NCBI RefSeq assembly: GCF_008180445.1
Contig: NZ_VTER01000001.1
Span: 62,001-126,000, forward strand
Length of the DNA: 64,000 nucleotides
Reading direction: 5' to 3'
Source: Bacillus_AB infantis_B
GTDB lineage: Bacteria > Bacillota > Bacilli > Bacillales > Cytobacillaceae
The notes beneath the pieces were generated by a model. That model saw only the letters and a list, made by a program, of their open reading frames with translations. It was not told the DNA's origin and made no database searches. This document shows positions 42,896 through 51,729 of this stretch, one piece after another (position 1 is the first letter of the stretch; the number at the start of each line of letters is the position of its first letter). A program made the position numbers and the translations under genes.

Positions 42896-44353
42896 TTACC
42901 AGCGGGCAGTCAGCATCTTTCTTCTGGTATAAAACTCGACACCGTCAGAGCCGTTGGCATGGAGGTCTCCATAAAAGGAGTTCTTCCACCCGGAGAATGG
43001 GAAAAAGGCCATTGGTGCAGGTACGCCGATATTGACACCAAGCATTCCAACTTCAATGTTTTCCCTGAAATAGCGGACATTGCTTCCGCTGTCGGTGAAC
43101 AGGCATGCTCCGTTGCCAAAATCTGATAGATTTGTCAGCTCAATCGCTTCCTCAAGGCTCTTTACCCTGACAATGGAGAGAACGGGAGCGAAGATTTCTT
43201 CTTTCCATATCTTCATGGATGGATCTACGTGATCAAAGATGGTCGGTCCGATAAAATACCCATTGTCATGGTGAGCTTCATCCTTCCGCCCATCACGGAT
43301 AAGGACTGCTCCTTCTTTTTCGCCGACTTCAATGTAGTTTCTTGTCCGTTCTTTATTTTCCTGGCGGATGACAGGTCCTAAGAAAATATCTTCATCCAAG
43401 CCATTACCTATTGTCAGGCTGTCTGCCTGCTCCTGCAGCTTTGTCACGAGTTCGTCAGCGATGGAGTCTACAGCAACCACAACTGAGCAGGCCATACACC
43501 GTTCCCCTGCTGAACCATATGCAGCAGCAATAATTTCTTTGACAGCTCCGTCAAGATCCGCATCCGGCATCACAATCGAATGATTCTTTGCACCAGCCAG
43601 CGCCTGGACCCGCTTTCCCTTCGCAGAAGCTGATTTATATATATACTCGGCAACGGGCTGAGAGCCTACAAATGAAATGGCCGGTACATCCTGATGGTCA
43701 ATAAGGCTGTTTACAACCTCATGGGCGCCATGCACAATATTGAAAACGCCGTCCGGTAGGCCCGCTTCGGTAAATAGCTCGGCCAAACGGTTTGCGAGTA
43801 TCGGAGTCCTTTCAGATGGCTTTAGCACAAAGGTGTTTCCGCACGCGATTGCCAGCGGGAACATCCAGCAAGGGACCATCATCGGAAAATTGAAAGGCGT
43901 GATGCCGCCGATGACGCCAACAGGGTAGCGGTACATTCCGGATTCAATATTTGTCGCAATATCCGGGAGCTGCTTGCCCATCATAAGAGAAGGAGCTCCT
44001 GCAGCAAACTCCACACATTCGATTCCCCGCTGCACCTCGCCATAAGCTTCTTTATAGTTTTTACCGTTTTCCTGTGTGATCAGCTTTGCAAGTGCATCCC
44101 AGTTGTCTATCAACAGCTGCTGATATTTGAATAGAATTCTTGCTCTTTTGGGTACCGGTGTTTTGCTCCATGTTTTATAGGCATCACTGGCCGCCTGTAC
44201 GGCATCTTCCACATCTTCCCGGGTAGAAATCGGTGTCCGCGCCAATTCCTCGCCGGTTGCAGGATTGGGAACTGATTCAAAACCTTCCGTTTTTGCATCC
44301 ACCCATTTGCCATTGATAAAGTTTTTTAATATATTTGCCGTTTTCGTTGCCAT
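42896..44353 (-). CDS. mmsA: CoA-acylating methylmalonate-semialdehyde dehydrogenase
   Basis: 485 residues of the aldehyde dehydrogenase superfamily. Catalytic Cys286 lies in GSAGERCMACS. The LAGAKNH segment, where other ALDHs have the general-base Glu, is characteristic of MMSDH, which uses CoA for deacylation. It converts methylmalonate semialdehyde to propionyl-CoA or malonate semialdehyde to acetyl-CoA. AAAGGAG lies 7 nt before ATG 44353. It follows an iron alcohol dehydrogenase gene by 36 bp. Members are named mmsA or iolA; no inositol genes are nearby, so mmsA is used. Confidence 0.9.
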   Translation of the reverse strand: MATKTANILKNFINGKWVDAKTEGFESVPNPATGEELARTPISTREDVEDAVQAASDAYKTWSKTPVPKRARILFKYQQLLIDNWDALAKLITQENGKNYKEAYGEVQRGIECVEFAAGAPSLMMGKQLPDIATNIESGMYRYPVGVIGGITPFNFPMMVPCWMFPLAIACGNTFVLKPSERTPILANRLAELFTEAGLPDGVFNIVHGAHEVVNSLIDHQDVPAISFVGSQPVAEYIYKSASAKGKRVQALAGAKNHSIVMPDADLDGAVKEIIAAAYGSAGERCMACSVVVAVDSIADELVTKLQEQADSLTIGNGLDEDIFLGPVIRQENKERTRNYIEVGEKEGAVLIRDGRKDEAHHDNGYFIGPTIFDHVDPSMKIWKEEIFAPVLSIVRVKSLEEAIELTNLSDFGNGACLFTDSGSNVRYFRENIEVGMLGVNIGVPAPMAFFPFSGWKNSFYGDLHANGSDGVEFYTRRKMLTARW

Positions 44354-44389
44354 AAAATAACTCCTTTCAGCATTAGTGACATTTTGCAA

Positions 44390-45586
44390 TTACACTTTTT
44401 CAGTTGCAGAGGAAAAATGATAGTCATAGCAAATATGATAGAGTTTCTCCAGTTCCAGCTGGCTGGGCACTTTGGGATTATTGGCCGGGCTGCCGCTGTC
44501 AATAGCGTCTGCTGCCATTTTGCCGACGGCCTTCTCGAAGGCTTCCCCGTTGATACCCCACCCCTTTAAGTTGGGTATATTTAATTTCCTGCATAACTCT
44601 TTTACAGATTGTACAGCTATTTCAGCTATCTTAATATCGTCTCCGCTTTCAATTTCAGGCCTAAAGATCCGGCCTATATCAGCAAGCTGTTCCACGCAGG
44701 CTTCCTGGCTGAATTCCAATACAGCAGGCAAAAGCATAGCATTTGAGATGCCATGCGGCACATGGAACAAGGCACCGATCGGACGGCTCATTCCGTGTAC
44801 AAGGCAGACTGAAGCATTCGAAAAAGCCATTCCCGCCTGCAGTGAGCCTAGACTCATTTTTTCTCTTGCATCAAGATTCCCGCCATCATTGTAAGCGGTT
44901 AAAATATTCTCTGCAATGAGCTTCATGGCTGAGATGGCCATCGTGTCTGTCATGGGATGTGCTTTTTTAGATAAGTATGCTTCAACAGCATGGCTTAGAG
45001 CATCAATTCCTGTTGCCGCGGTGATATTCTTTGGCGAAGATACTGTCAGCAGGGGATCCACAATGGCAGTATCCGGCAAGAAAGCGGGCTGCTTGATCAT
45101 CATTTTAACATTGTTGGATGTATTAGTAATTACGGTTACATCGGTTGCCTCAGAACCTGTACCGGCTGTGGTTGGTATAGCAATATGCGGGACAGGGGTT
45201 TGCTGTGCCAGTTTCTTACCTCCCATATAATCTCCGATATATCCGCCATTTGCTGCCAGGACTGCTATTGCTTTTGCGGTATCGATACAGCTGCCGCCTC
45301 CAATGGAAATCAGCAGGTCGCACTGCTCGCTTTTAAAAAGATCCAGCGCTTCTGACACATATTCATCGGTGGGTTCAGAGGCAATACCCAGATAGACTGC
45401 GCTTTGAACACCTGCATCACTAAGCAAAGCTCTGCCTTCTGTCACATATCCAAGCTGATCCATTATTTTATCACTGATGATCAATGCCTTCTTCCCTTTA
45501 AGAGCTGCTTGCGATCCTAGATTTTCAAAGGAGCCCCTCCCATAAAAAATGGACTCAGGCACCCGGAATACCGCTGGTTTTTTCAA
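44390..45586 (-). CDS. iron-containing alcohol dehydrogenase
   Basis: 398 residues, type III ADH. NAD(P)-binding GGGSCIDTAKA is in the N-domain, followed by PTTAGTGSEATDV. Metal ligands lie in TGIDALSHAVEAY (Asp and His), VCLVHGMSRPIG (His) and FHVPHGISNAMLL (His). It interconverts an alcohol and aldehyde. Paired with MMSDH, an attractive substrate is 3-hydroxypropionate or 3-hydroxyisobutyrate, yielding the semialdehyde for the next enzyme; this is inference. TTG 45586 follows AAAGGGGTG. First gene of a two-gene operon. Confidence 0.92.
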   Translation of the reverse strand: MKKPAVFRVPESIFYGRGSFENLGSQAALKGKKALIISDKIMDQLGYVTEGRALLSDAGVQSAVYLGIASEPTDEYVSEALDLFKSEQCDLLISIGGGSCIDTAKAIAVLAANGGYIGDYMGGKKLAQQTPVPHIAIPTTAGTGSEATDVTVITNTSNNVKMMIKQPAFLPDTAIVDPLLTVSSPKNITAATGIDALSHAVEAYLSKKAHPMTDTMAISAMKLIAENILTAYNDGGNLDAREKMSLGSLQAGMAFSNASVCLVHGMSRPIGALFHVPHGISNAMLLPAVLEFSQEACVEQLADIGRIFRPEIESGDDIKIAEIAVQSVKELCRKLNIPNLKGWGINGEAFEKAVGKMAADAIDSGSPANNPKVPSQLELEKLYHICYDYHFSSATEKV

Positions 45587-45896
45587 TGCTTTTACACCCC
45601 TTTTTCATAGACGCCCGCATTTCCACCCCAAGCACTATTTTTACAAATCATCCGGCAGACCCTGGCTCTTTAGATGAAAAGGCTGGAGCAAAAGACGTCA
45701 GAATAGTTAGATTATTAAAATTATACCATTAAACTAAGAATTCCCGTGAGTTATTAGGCGAAATTTATCCTCCTAAACAAAAAAGCTTCCACAATCCTCA
45801 GTTTCCCTAATGAAAATTAAATGTATATTCTCTCAGAGAGCGGGTAAACAATGAAGAGTGAAAATATAAATTCAGCTTTGAATGGAGGATATTTTA
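45587..45896. other. divergent promoter region between ADH and wrbA
   Basis: Holds the upstream regions of two divergent genes. A short palindrome CTCTCAGAGAG lies at about 45833-45843, followed by GCGGGTAAAC, a weak sigma-B-like -10. No gene and no strong promoter could be assigned. Confidence 0.4.
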
Positions 45897-46520
45897 ATGA
45901 CTGTCAAACTAGCAATCGTCTATTACAGCTCAACCGGAACAAATTATCAGATGGCCCAGTGGGCTGCTGAGGGCGCAAAGGAAGCAGGCGCTGAAGCCAC
46001 AATCTACAAAGTGCAGGAACTTGCGCCAGAAAGCGTGATTGAAGGCGTTCCTGCATGGAAAGCACATTTGGAAGAAACAAAGGATGTGCCTGTAGTTACA
46101 CCTGATGATATCGCTGAAGCGGATGCCATTATCTTCAGCACACCGACACGTTTCGGGAATATGGCAGCCCAGATGAAGCAGTTCCTCGATACAACCGGCG
46201 GCATCTGGGGTGCAGGAAAAACAGTCAATAAGGTTGTCAGCGGCATGACTTCCGCTCAGAACCCGCACGGCGGTCAGGAGGCAACCATCCTTTCACTTTA
46301 TACAACCATGTATCATTGGGGTGCCATCGTCGTGACACCAGGATATTCTGATCAATCTTTATTCCCTGCAGGCGGCAATCCTTACGGAGCAAGCGTCACT
46401 GTCGACCAAAATAATGAAATAGTTGGCGATAAGGATGCTTATAAGGGAGCAATCAAATATCAGGCGAAACGCGTTATCGGGATTGCTGAATCTGTAAAGA
46501 ATGGCGCAGGGCAGCAGTAA
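45897..46520 (+). CDS. wrbA: NAD(P)H:quinone oxidoreductase, WrbA type
   Basis: 207 residues, flavodoxin-like FMN protein. The phosphate-binding loop is YYSSTGTNYQ and FSTPTRFGNMAAQMKQFLD is the WrbA/type IV quinone-reductase signature, followed by GGQEATILSLYTTMYHWG. It performs two-electron reduction of quinones, protecting against redox cycling. GGAGG lies 9 nt before ATG 45897, so the longer frame from 45882 is not used. A strong terminator follows. Confidence 0.92.
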   Translation: MTVKLAIVYYSSTGTNYQMAQWAAEGAKEAGAEATIYKVQELAPESVIEGVPAWKAHLEETKDVPVVTPDDIAEADAIIFSTPTRFGNMAAQMKQFLDTTGGIWGAGKTVNKVVSGMTSAQNPHGGQEATILSLYTTMYHWGAIVVTPGYSDQSLFPAGGNPYGASVTVDQNNEIVGDKDAYKGAIKYQAKRVIGIAESVKNGAGQQ

Positions 46521-46524
46521 AGTA

Positions 46525-46560
46525 AAAAAAGCAATCAGCTAGCTGGCTGGTTGCTTTTTT
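46525..46560 (+). terminator. terminator of wrbA
   Basis: Stem AAAAAAGCAA/TTGCTTTTTT extended by CAGC/GCTG inside, ending in the T run. Confidence 0.85.
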
Positions 46561-46634
46561 TGGATCTGATTTTTCTATGCTGAATTCGTGTGTAACAGTA
46601 AAAGAACATGAAACGAACAAGTGACCTTTTCTGC

Positions 46635-47609
46635 TTAACAGGTTTCACCTTTGATCTTCTCCCACTCCTGTCCGAACAGGTCTTTCTCTGTATCAAGCTT
46701 TATTGAAAGTTCTGCCGCCGCAGCCTCCAGAAATCCCCTGCAAAAATAATAGCTTTTATGCCGGATGAGCTTTCCATCCTCTATCTCCGCTGTTGCTATG
46801 TCCCATAATACAGGGCCGCAGCCTGCATCCCTTGTATAGATGACAGCATACCGTCCCCATAAGAAAGCAAGCTCTGCCGAGAGTCCAGCTGTACTGCTGC
46901 CCCAGTCGCCCATAGAGTTCTTCCGTATCTGTGTTTTTCCGATATCCATGCCCTGCCCGACCACTTCATTTGTTGCATAATTACCTAAAAGCTCGCCGAT
47001 AGACTTAAAATCGCCTTTCACAAAATAGTCCATATACTGCTGGATAACTTGTTTTTTATCATCCGTCAGCACTGCCTCTTGGAAAGGATTCTCCGCTGCT
47101 TTCTGCTTTTTGAGATTAGCTCTCGCCCGGCTTAACAAGGACTGGACACCGCCTTCTGTTGAACCGATAATTTCAGCAGTTTCCCGGATGGTGAAACGGT
47201 ATACCTCTGCTAAAAGAATGGCTGCTGCCTGCTTCGCAGGCAATTGATGAACTAGAATCTCTACACTTTCAAGCACTTCTGAATAAGGTACGAGGTCTCT
47301 ATCCGGAATTTTTTCGGACTCCATATCCAGCAGCTGAGGCGATTTTTTCCTGAAATGGTCTATCCAAATATTCGTCGCAATCCTGAACAGGTAGCTTTTT
47401 GCATTCATTGTCTGCCCGATTCTGGATAAAGAAGAAAACGCCTTTAACATTGTGTCCTGCAGCAAATCTTCCGCGTCCCAGGGTGAACCAGTCAGCTTCC
47501 TGCAGTATTGCCAAAGCTGATCCCGGTATGGCTGAACAATGCAATCAAAAGAAGGTGCAAGCTCCTTAATTTCTTTACTGATAGAAAACAAATCATTATG
47601 TTTTTCCAC
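46635..47609 (-). CDS. SigJ-type RNA polymerase sigma factor with SnoaL-like C-terminus
   Basis: 324 residues. Sigma region 2 has GSPWDAEDLLQDTMLKAF and LFRIATNIWIDHFRKK; region 4 has TIRETAEIIGSTEGGVQSLLSRAR. The remaining about 140 residues (YMDYFVKGDFKSIGELL..., ending in an IEDGKLIRHKSYYFCRGFL fold) look like the NTF2/SnoaL-like domain of ECF41/SigJ factors, which regulates activity in cis without an anti-sigma. GTG 47609 follows AAGGGGGAG. No anti-sigma gene is adjacent, which fits. Confidence 0.85.
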   Translation of the reverse strand: MEKHNDLFSISKEIKELAPSFDCIVQPYRDQLWQYCRKLTGSPWDAEDLLQDTMLKAFSSLSRIGQTMNAKSYLFRIATNIWIDHFRKKSPQLLDMESEKIPDRDLVPYSEVLESVEILVHQLPAKQAAAILLAEVYRFTIRETAEIIGSTEGGVQSLLSRARANLKKQKAAENPFQEAVLTDDKKQVIQQYMDYFVKGDFKSIGELLGNYATNEVVGQGMDIGKTQIRKNSMGDWGSSTAGLSAELAFLWGRYAVIYTRDAGCGPVLWDIATAEIEDGKLIRHKSYYFCRGFLEAAAAELSIKLDTEKDLFGQEWEKIKGETC

Positions 47610-47743
47610 AAAAACTCCCCCTTTTTTATATCCAACTTGTAAGACGGAAAAGACTTGTGAAAACATACGGGCAGCATTAAATTAATTTCGTAATTTTTAT
47701 AGCATAATTTCAGTTGGTTTTTTAGAATTTGAGAAAAATGCCT

Positions 47744-48508
47744 TCAGCTTCCAGCAAGCGGAATGAGGTAACTAAACGTCCGGCTCTCAGGAAATTCGTA
47801 TTTTTCCAGTTTCATTCCTTCTGCTTTAAATCCAAACCGGTGAATCTGCCTCATATAGTGGAAGCAGGTGAAAGGATCATATACATTGCACTCTGCTGCA
47901 GCAAACATTCTTGGCCCGAGACGCTCTGTATATAAGTCATCGCAAAAATCAATTTCTTTGCCGGGCATATGATGTAATAGGAAGCCCACTTCCCCGGTTA
48001 TTGTATCTCCCTTTGATTCTAACGTTCTTACAAATACCCCTGGCTTTGTCTCAATCCTCAGCGTCTTCAGTCTTTCGCTTATTTCAGACATTTCCTCTTG
48101 AAAAGGATGAAATGTCCTTGGAACAGTCCGCCGGAACCAGATGAAGGAATTGTCCCCCTCCCATTTAACAAGATGCAGATGCCGTTCTTCAGCATGCATG
48201 GAGCTCAAATACTGCTTCGCGATATTCATGGACGCAAGCTTTTCCTCTATCTCCCGCTTCCATCCGGATATCCATGTCTTCTTCTCTTCTTCTTCTGCCT
48301 CCAAATAGGATTGTATTTCTTCTATTTTTATATCAGCCTGCCGGAGAGAATGGATGATCATTGCCTTGGGTATCTGTTCTTCTCTATAGATACGATATCC
48401 TTTTTCACTGCGTCCTGCCGGTTCGATCAATTTTTTCCGGTCATAAAATCGGAGAGTACTCGGAGGAAGCCCGGTCCGCTCAGCAAACTTCTGTATATTC
48501 ATTTCCAA
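47744..48508 (-). CDS. MerR family transcriptional regulator
   Basis: 254 residues. The N-terminal winged helix contains KFAERTGLPPSTLRFYDRKKLIEPAGR, followed by YRIYREEQIPKAMIIHSLR and a coiled-coil dimer helix (EAEEEEKKTWISGWKREIEE). The C-terminal about 130 residues resemble a GyrI-like effector domain, as in BmrR/TipAL-type drug sensors. The start is TTG 48508 or ATG 48502. The neighbouring VOC protein gene, 18 bp upstream on the same strand, may be cotranscribed. Confidence 0.9.
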   Translation of the reverse strand: MEMNIQKFAERTGLPPSTLRFYDRKKLIEPAGRSEKGYRIYREEQIPKAMIIHSLRQADIKIEEIQSYLEAEEEEKKTWISGWKREIEEKLASMNIAKQYLSSMHAEERHLHLVKWEGDNSFIWFRRTVPRTFHPFQEEMSEISERLKTLRIETKPGVFVRTLESKGDTITGEVGFLLHHMPGKEIDFCDDLYTERLGPRMFAAAECNVYDPFTCFHYMRQIHRFGFKAEGMKLEKYEFPESRTFSYLIPLAGS

Positions 48509-48526
48509 TGCAGTTCCTGCTCTCTA

Positions 48527-49345
48527 TTATGAAGGATATGACCAGACATTGATCATGTTCCCATCCGGGTCATAGAAATGGAAACCGCCCCAGCCTGCTG
48601 CTGGATTGCCTGCAATTTCGGATGGGCTTAAACCTTTTTCAGACAGCAGCTCATATGTTTGATAAAACTCATCAGGCCTAAGATCAAAATAATTCCTCGC
48701 TGAAGGACTCCCTTTTTCGAAAGCAGTGCCAGCAGCCGTTTCGAGCCATACGCTGTCATGGAATACTTGTTTATGCTGAATCCAATCGTAAGCATCTTCC
48801 ACCTGCATATGAGCAAATTCGCTCCCAAAACGTTTAGACAGTTTAAGTCCTAAGTGCTCCTCATACCAGGAGATTGCTTCATCCAGATTTCTCACGCCTA
48901 TTCTTGCATTAACAGGACCGAATCCCGTGATTCTCGCATCCGGAAATTGACCTGCCTCACCAGGATTATATACGGCTGTGATTCTCGCATTTTCATATGC
49001 AAATATATCAAAGCTATTTTGTCCGCCAGGAAGCTCTGCTATCGGAGTAACTTCAATCCCCTCATTTTTAAAATAAGAAAGGGACCTGTCGATATCCAAA
49101 ATTTCAAAACATAGCCTCACATGGCCTTCAGTCCTGCTGTCCTTTTGAAAATGCTCAAAATTCCCTTCAAAAGATTTCAGTGTCACAACCCCCAGTCTTG
49201 GCATCTTCAAAAAGGCCTTTTTGCCGACCGGCGATATAACCTTATCCAGGCAGCTCCAGCCAAAATGCTTTGTGTACCATTCTACCCCTTCCTCAAATCC
49301 ATCCCATGAAACCATGATAAAGCCGCCATCCCAACGAAATGTCAT
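48527..49345 (-). CDS. two-domain VOC/glyoxalase family protein
   Basis: 272 residues made of two vicinal-oxygen-chelate modules (about 1-130 and 140-272). The second shows the classic pattern NARIGVRNLDEAISWYEEHLGL and the closing FYDPDGNMINVW, with Glu/His-type metal positions. Members are dioxygenases, glyoxalases or antibiotic-binding proteins; the activity here is not known. Next to a MerR regulator with an effector domain, a detoxification role is plausible. AAGAGG precedes ATG 49345. Confidence 0.88.
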   Translation of the reverse strand: MTFRWDGGFIMVSWDGFEEGVEWYTKHFGWSCLDKVISPVGKKAFLKMPRLGVVTLKSFEGNFEHFQKDSRTEGHVRLCFEILDIDRSLSYFKNEGIEVTPIAELPGGQNSFDIFAYENARITAVYNPGEAGQFPDARITGFGPVNARIGVRNLDEAISWYEEHLGLKLSKRFGSEFAHMQVEDAYDWIQHKQVFHDSVWLETAAGTAFEKGSPSARNYFDLRPDEFYQTYELLSEKGLSPSEIAGNPAAGWGGFHFYDPDGNMINVWSYPS

Positions 49346-49487
49346 ATTGCGAACCTCTTTTCATTTAAAATACGGAAAGTTCTTCCATACTTTATACTAA
49401 AGCTTAAAGTAAGTTTAAGGTCAAACAAAATTATTGATAAACTCAAAATGTTTGTTTGCTATTTTAAAATAGATGCATTAGAATACA

Positions 49488-49507
49488 AATAGTAATCATT
49501 ACGCTTT
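49488..49507. promoter_or_regulatory. Zur-box-like site 1
   Basis: AATAGTAATCATTACGCTTT, an inverted repeat matching the Bacillus Zur consensus (AAATCGTAATNATTACGATTT) at most positions. Confidence 0.7.
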
Positions 49508-49538
49508 AATATGCTTTGCAGCAATTTTTTTACCAAAT

Positions 49539-49559
49539 AAATCGTAATGATTTCTAATT
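49539..49559. promoter_or_regulatory. Zur-box-like site 2
   Basis: AAATCGTAATGATTTCTAA matches the left half of the Zur consensus exactly and the right half partly. Lies 38 bp before the zinc lipoprotein start. Confidence 0.65.
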
Positions 49560-49597
49560 ACAGTACATAAAAGATTTAGAGAATAGGAGATTTCACA

Positions 49598-50782
49598 ATG
49601 AAAATGAATAAATGGAAAAATGTCCTGCTTGGCACTATGCTTGTCTCCTCTGCTTTCCTGGCAGCCTGTTCAGGTGCAGATAATGAAGGAAAGTCCGCTA
49701 AGGAAAATACGGGAGAAAAACTTCAAGTTTTCACCACAATTTTTCCTCTTCAGGATTTTGCAAAGAAAATTGGCGGAGATGAAGTTGTGGTTGAGAGCAT
49801 TTATCCCCCGAATATTGATGCCCACTCTTATGAGCCGGATATTAAAACGATGACTAATATAGCAGATGCAGACTTGTTTATCTATACAGGAGCCGGTGTT
49901 GAAGGATTTGCAGAAAAGGCGGAAAAAACACTTCAAGGCGAAAAAGTAAAAATTGTAAAAGCGGCTGAGGGAATCGAACTCTTAAAAACGGCAGATGAAC
50001 ATAGTCATGAAGGCGAAGGACACTCTCATGAAGAGGAAGACCATGAGTACTCTGAAGAGGGCCACTCCCATGAAGAAGTAGACCACGACCACTCTGAAGA
50101 AGGCCACTCCCATGAAGGAGAAGACCACGGCCACTCTGAAGAGGGCCACTCCCATGAAGGAGAAGACCATGAGCACTCTGAAGAAGGCCACTCCCATGAA
50201 GGAGAAGGCCATGACCACTCTGAAGAGGGCCACTCCCATGATGACGGACACCATCACGGCGATCATGACCCCCACGTTTGGCTTGATCCTTCGAAAGCTA
50301 TAACACTGGCTGAAAATATAAAAAACAGTTTGGCTGAATTAAAACCCGAAGCAAAAGAACAGTTTGAAAAAAACTTTAATACTTTGAAAGATCAGCTTAC
50401 TTCATTGGACACTGACTTTAATCAAACGATAGCAGAAAGCAATACAAAATATATTCTTGTTTCCCATGCAGCATATGGCTATTGGCAGGAGAGGTATGGA
50501 CTTGAACAAATCGCGATAGCAGGCCTATCCCCTACACAGGAGCCCAGCCAGAAGCAGCTTGCGAGTATAATAGAAGAATCCCGGGAGCATGAACTGAATT
50601 ATATCCTGTTTGAACAGAATGTTGAATCTCGTGTGGCAAAAGTCATCCAGGAAGAAATCGGTGCAAAAAGCTTGACTCTTCATAATCTTGAAGCGGTCAC
50701 CGAGGATGACATTAAAAATAATGAAGACTATTTCTCTATAATGGAGCGCAATTTAGAAACGCTTGAAACGGTTTTAAATTAA
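49598..50782 (+). CDS. znuA: zinc ABC transporter substrate-binding lipoprotein, ZnuA/AdcA type
   Basis: 394 residues. Lipobox LAAC ends the signal peptide at Cys24. The cluster A-I metal-binding fold has His76 in IDAHSYEP, His in HDPHVWLDP, His in LVSHAAYGYW and a late Glu/Asp in FEQNVESR. Between the first two ligands lies a His/Glu/Asp-rich loop (about residues 134-228) of 14-residue repeats that probably collects Zn2+. AGGAGATTTCAC precedes the start. Two Zur-like boxes upstream indicate induction by zinc shortage. The ATPase and permease genes are not adjacent, so it must share a transporter encoded elsewhere. Confidence 0.92.
   Translation: MKMNKWKNVLLGTMLVSSAFLAACSGADNEGKSAKENTGEKLQVFTTIFPLQDFAKKIGGDEVVVESIYPPNIDAHSYEPDIKTMTNIADADLFIYTGAGVEGFAEKAEKTLQGEKVKIVKAAEGIELLKTADEHSHEGEGHSHEEEDHEYSEEGHSHEEVDHDHSEEGHSHEGEDHGHSEEGHSHEGEDHEHSEEGHSHEGEGHDHSEEGHSHDDGHHHGDHDPHVWLDPSKAITLAENIKNSLAELKPEAKEQFEKNFNTLKDQLTSLDTDFNQTIAESNTKYILVSHAAYGYWQERYGLEQIAIAGLSPTQEPSQKQLASIIEESREHELNYILFEQNVESRVAKVIQEEIGAKSLTLHNLEAVTEDDIKNNEDYFSIMERNLETLETVLN
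50016..50240 (+). repeat. 42-bp tandem repeats coding the histidine loop
   Basis: About five copies of a 42-bp unit encoding EGHSHEGEDHEHSE-like 14-mers. They differ mainly at the acidic residues, while all His positions except one (HEYSE) are kept. Confidence 0.9.
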
Positions 50783-50950
50783 TTTTCTCCAAAAAGAAGA
50801 TCATGGCAGACGGAGGCTCGGCGTCTTTCTGTTCGCCCTTCTCCTTCTTTTTACATCCTGCTAAAACGGCATAAATCTTACTTATCTGGAAACTGACCTT
50901 CAGAGACAGCAATTTCTTCAAGGTTCTTAATAAGCAGCATCACACATCGC

Positions 50951-50972
50951 CCCCTCCCTATTATGGGAGGGG
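50951..50972 (+). terminator. strong terminator between znuA and CBO0543 gene
   Basis: Perfect 8-bp GC-rich stem CCCCTCCC/GGGAGGGG with a 6-nt loop followed by ACTTTTATTTTTTT on the plus strand. The stop codon of the convergent gene lies in the loop. Confidence 0.85.
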
Positions 50973-51551
50973 ACTTTTATTTTTTTGTTTGTACCGATTC
51001 TCCATCCACAAAAAAACATTTGTTGTCACTTTTGCTGTCAATAGTACAATCAAATACCCTCCAAACAAGTGGAAATAATGAGTATCTCCATACAGCCGAA
51101 AAAGGCCAACTGCAATTAAGAATGGCTTAAAGACAAATGCTAAAAATACGGCTGTAAGGATGGAATATACATAATAGTTCTTTCCTTTGTTTAATGTCCA
51201 CTGATAGACAAGCATAAAAACAACAGGGATTAAGCTCGAATCTATCGATATTCCGGGAGTCACCGGAACCAGCGGAAACGGGTAATTCCAAAAGCCGCTG
51301 TTTTTGCCGTACCAGTCTGTATAATTGAAAAACACATGAATGCTGTAACCGTAAAAACCAAGCAGAAAAATCCTGCTTCGATCTATTTTGAAATAAAGCA
51401 CAATTAGCGGAACTAAAAAAAATGCCGCCATCAGCCAGTATTCAAAGGATGTATACAGCGAATAATCCATCCAGTAAGAATTAAGTGCATCCTGCCCTTT
51501 TTCATTCATCTCTACAATTTTATCGAATTCCTTGACCCTTTTGTTCTCCAA
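50961..51551 (-). CDS. CBO0543 family membrane protein
   Basis: 196 residues with about five membrane helices. Family landmarks: FEYWLMAAFFLVPLIVLYF, KIDRSRIFLLGFYGYSIHVF, VVFMLVYQWTLNKGKNYY and a final helix ending NVFLWMENRYKQK. TTG 51551 follows GAGGATGA. It is very similar to the gene at 51730 (shared KIDRS-LLGFYG and MLVYQWTLN motifs), so the pair arose by tandem duplication. Function unknown. Confidence 0.82.
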   Translation of the reverse strand: MENKRVKEFDKIVEMNEKGQDALNSYWMDYSLYTSFEYWLMAAFFLVPLIVLYFKIDRSRIFLLGFYGYSIHVFFNYTDWYGKNSGFWNYPFPLVPVTPGISIDSSLIPVVFMLVYQWTLNKGKNYYVYSILTAVFLAFVFKPFLIAVGLFRLYGDTHYFHLFGGYLIVLLTAKVTTNVFLWMENRYKQKNKSPLP

Positions 51552-51680
51552 GATTAATCATCCTCATTAATGTTCTTTCCATTTCATCCAGCTGGCATAT
51601 TTAAACTCTTATCTAAGTCTTGCCTACCTTTAATATCAGTTTTTTTTCAAAGACTATGTTAGTGTACCTTGTTGATTTTG

Positions 51681-51715
51681 GTCTCATTCGTGTGAAACTC
51701 TGTTTAACAAAGCCT
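51681..51715 (-). promoter_or_regulatory. conserved upstream element of CBO0543 gene, copy 1
   Basis: About 35 bp (plus strand begins GTCTCATTCGTGTGAAACT) matching 52359-52391 apart from a 2-nt gap and a few changes. It lies about 130 bp before the 51551 start and may hold a shared promoter or regulatory site. Confidence 0.5.
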
Positions 51716-51729
51716 TTTCAAAAACAGAG

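Noticed and set aside
49982..50275. Hydrophobic minus-strand frame opposite the histidine loop.
   Set aside because: Antisense shadow of the 42-bp repeats in the zinc lipoprotein gene.
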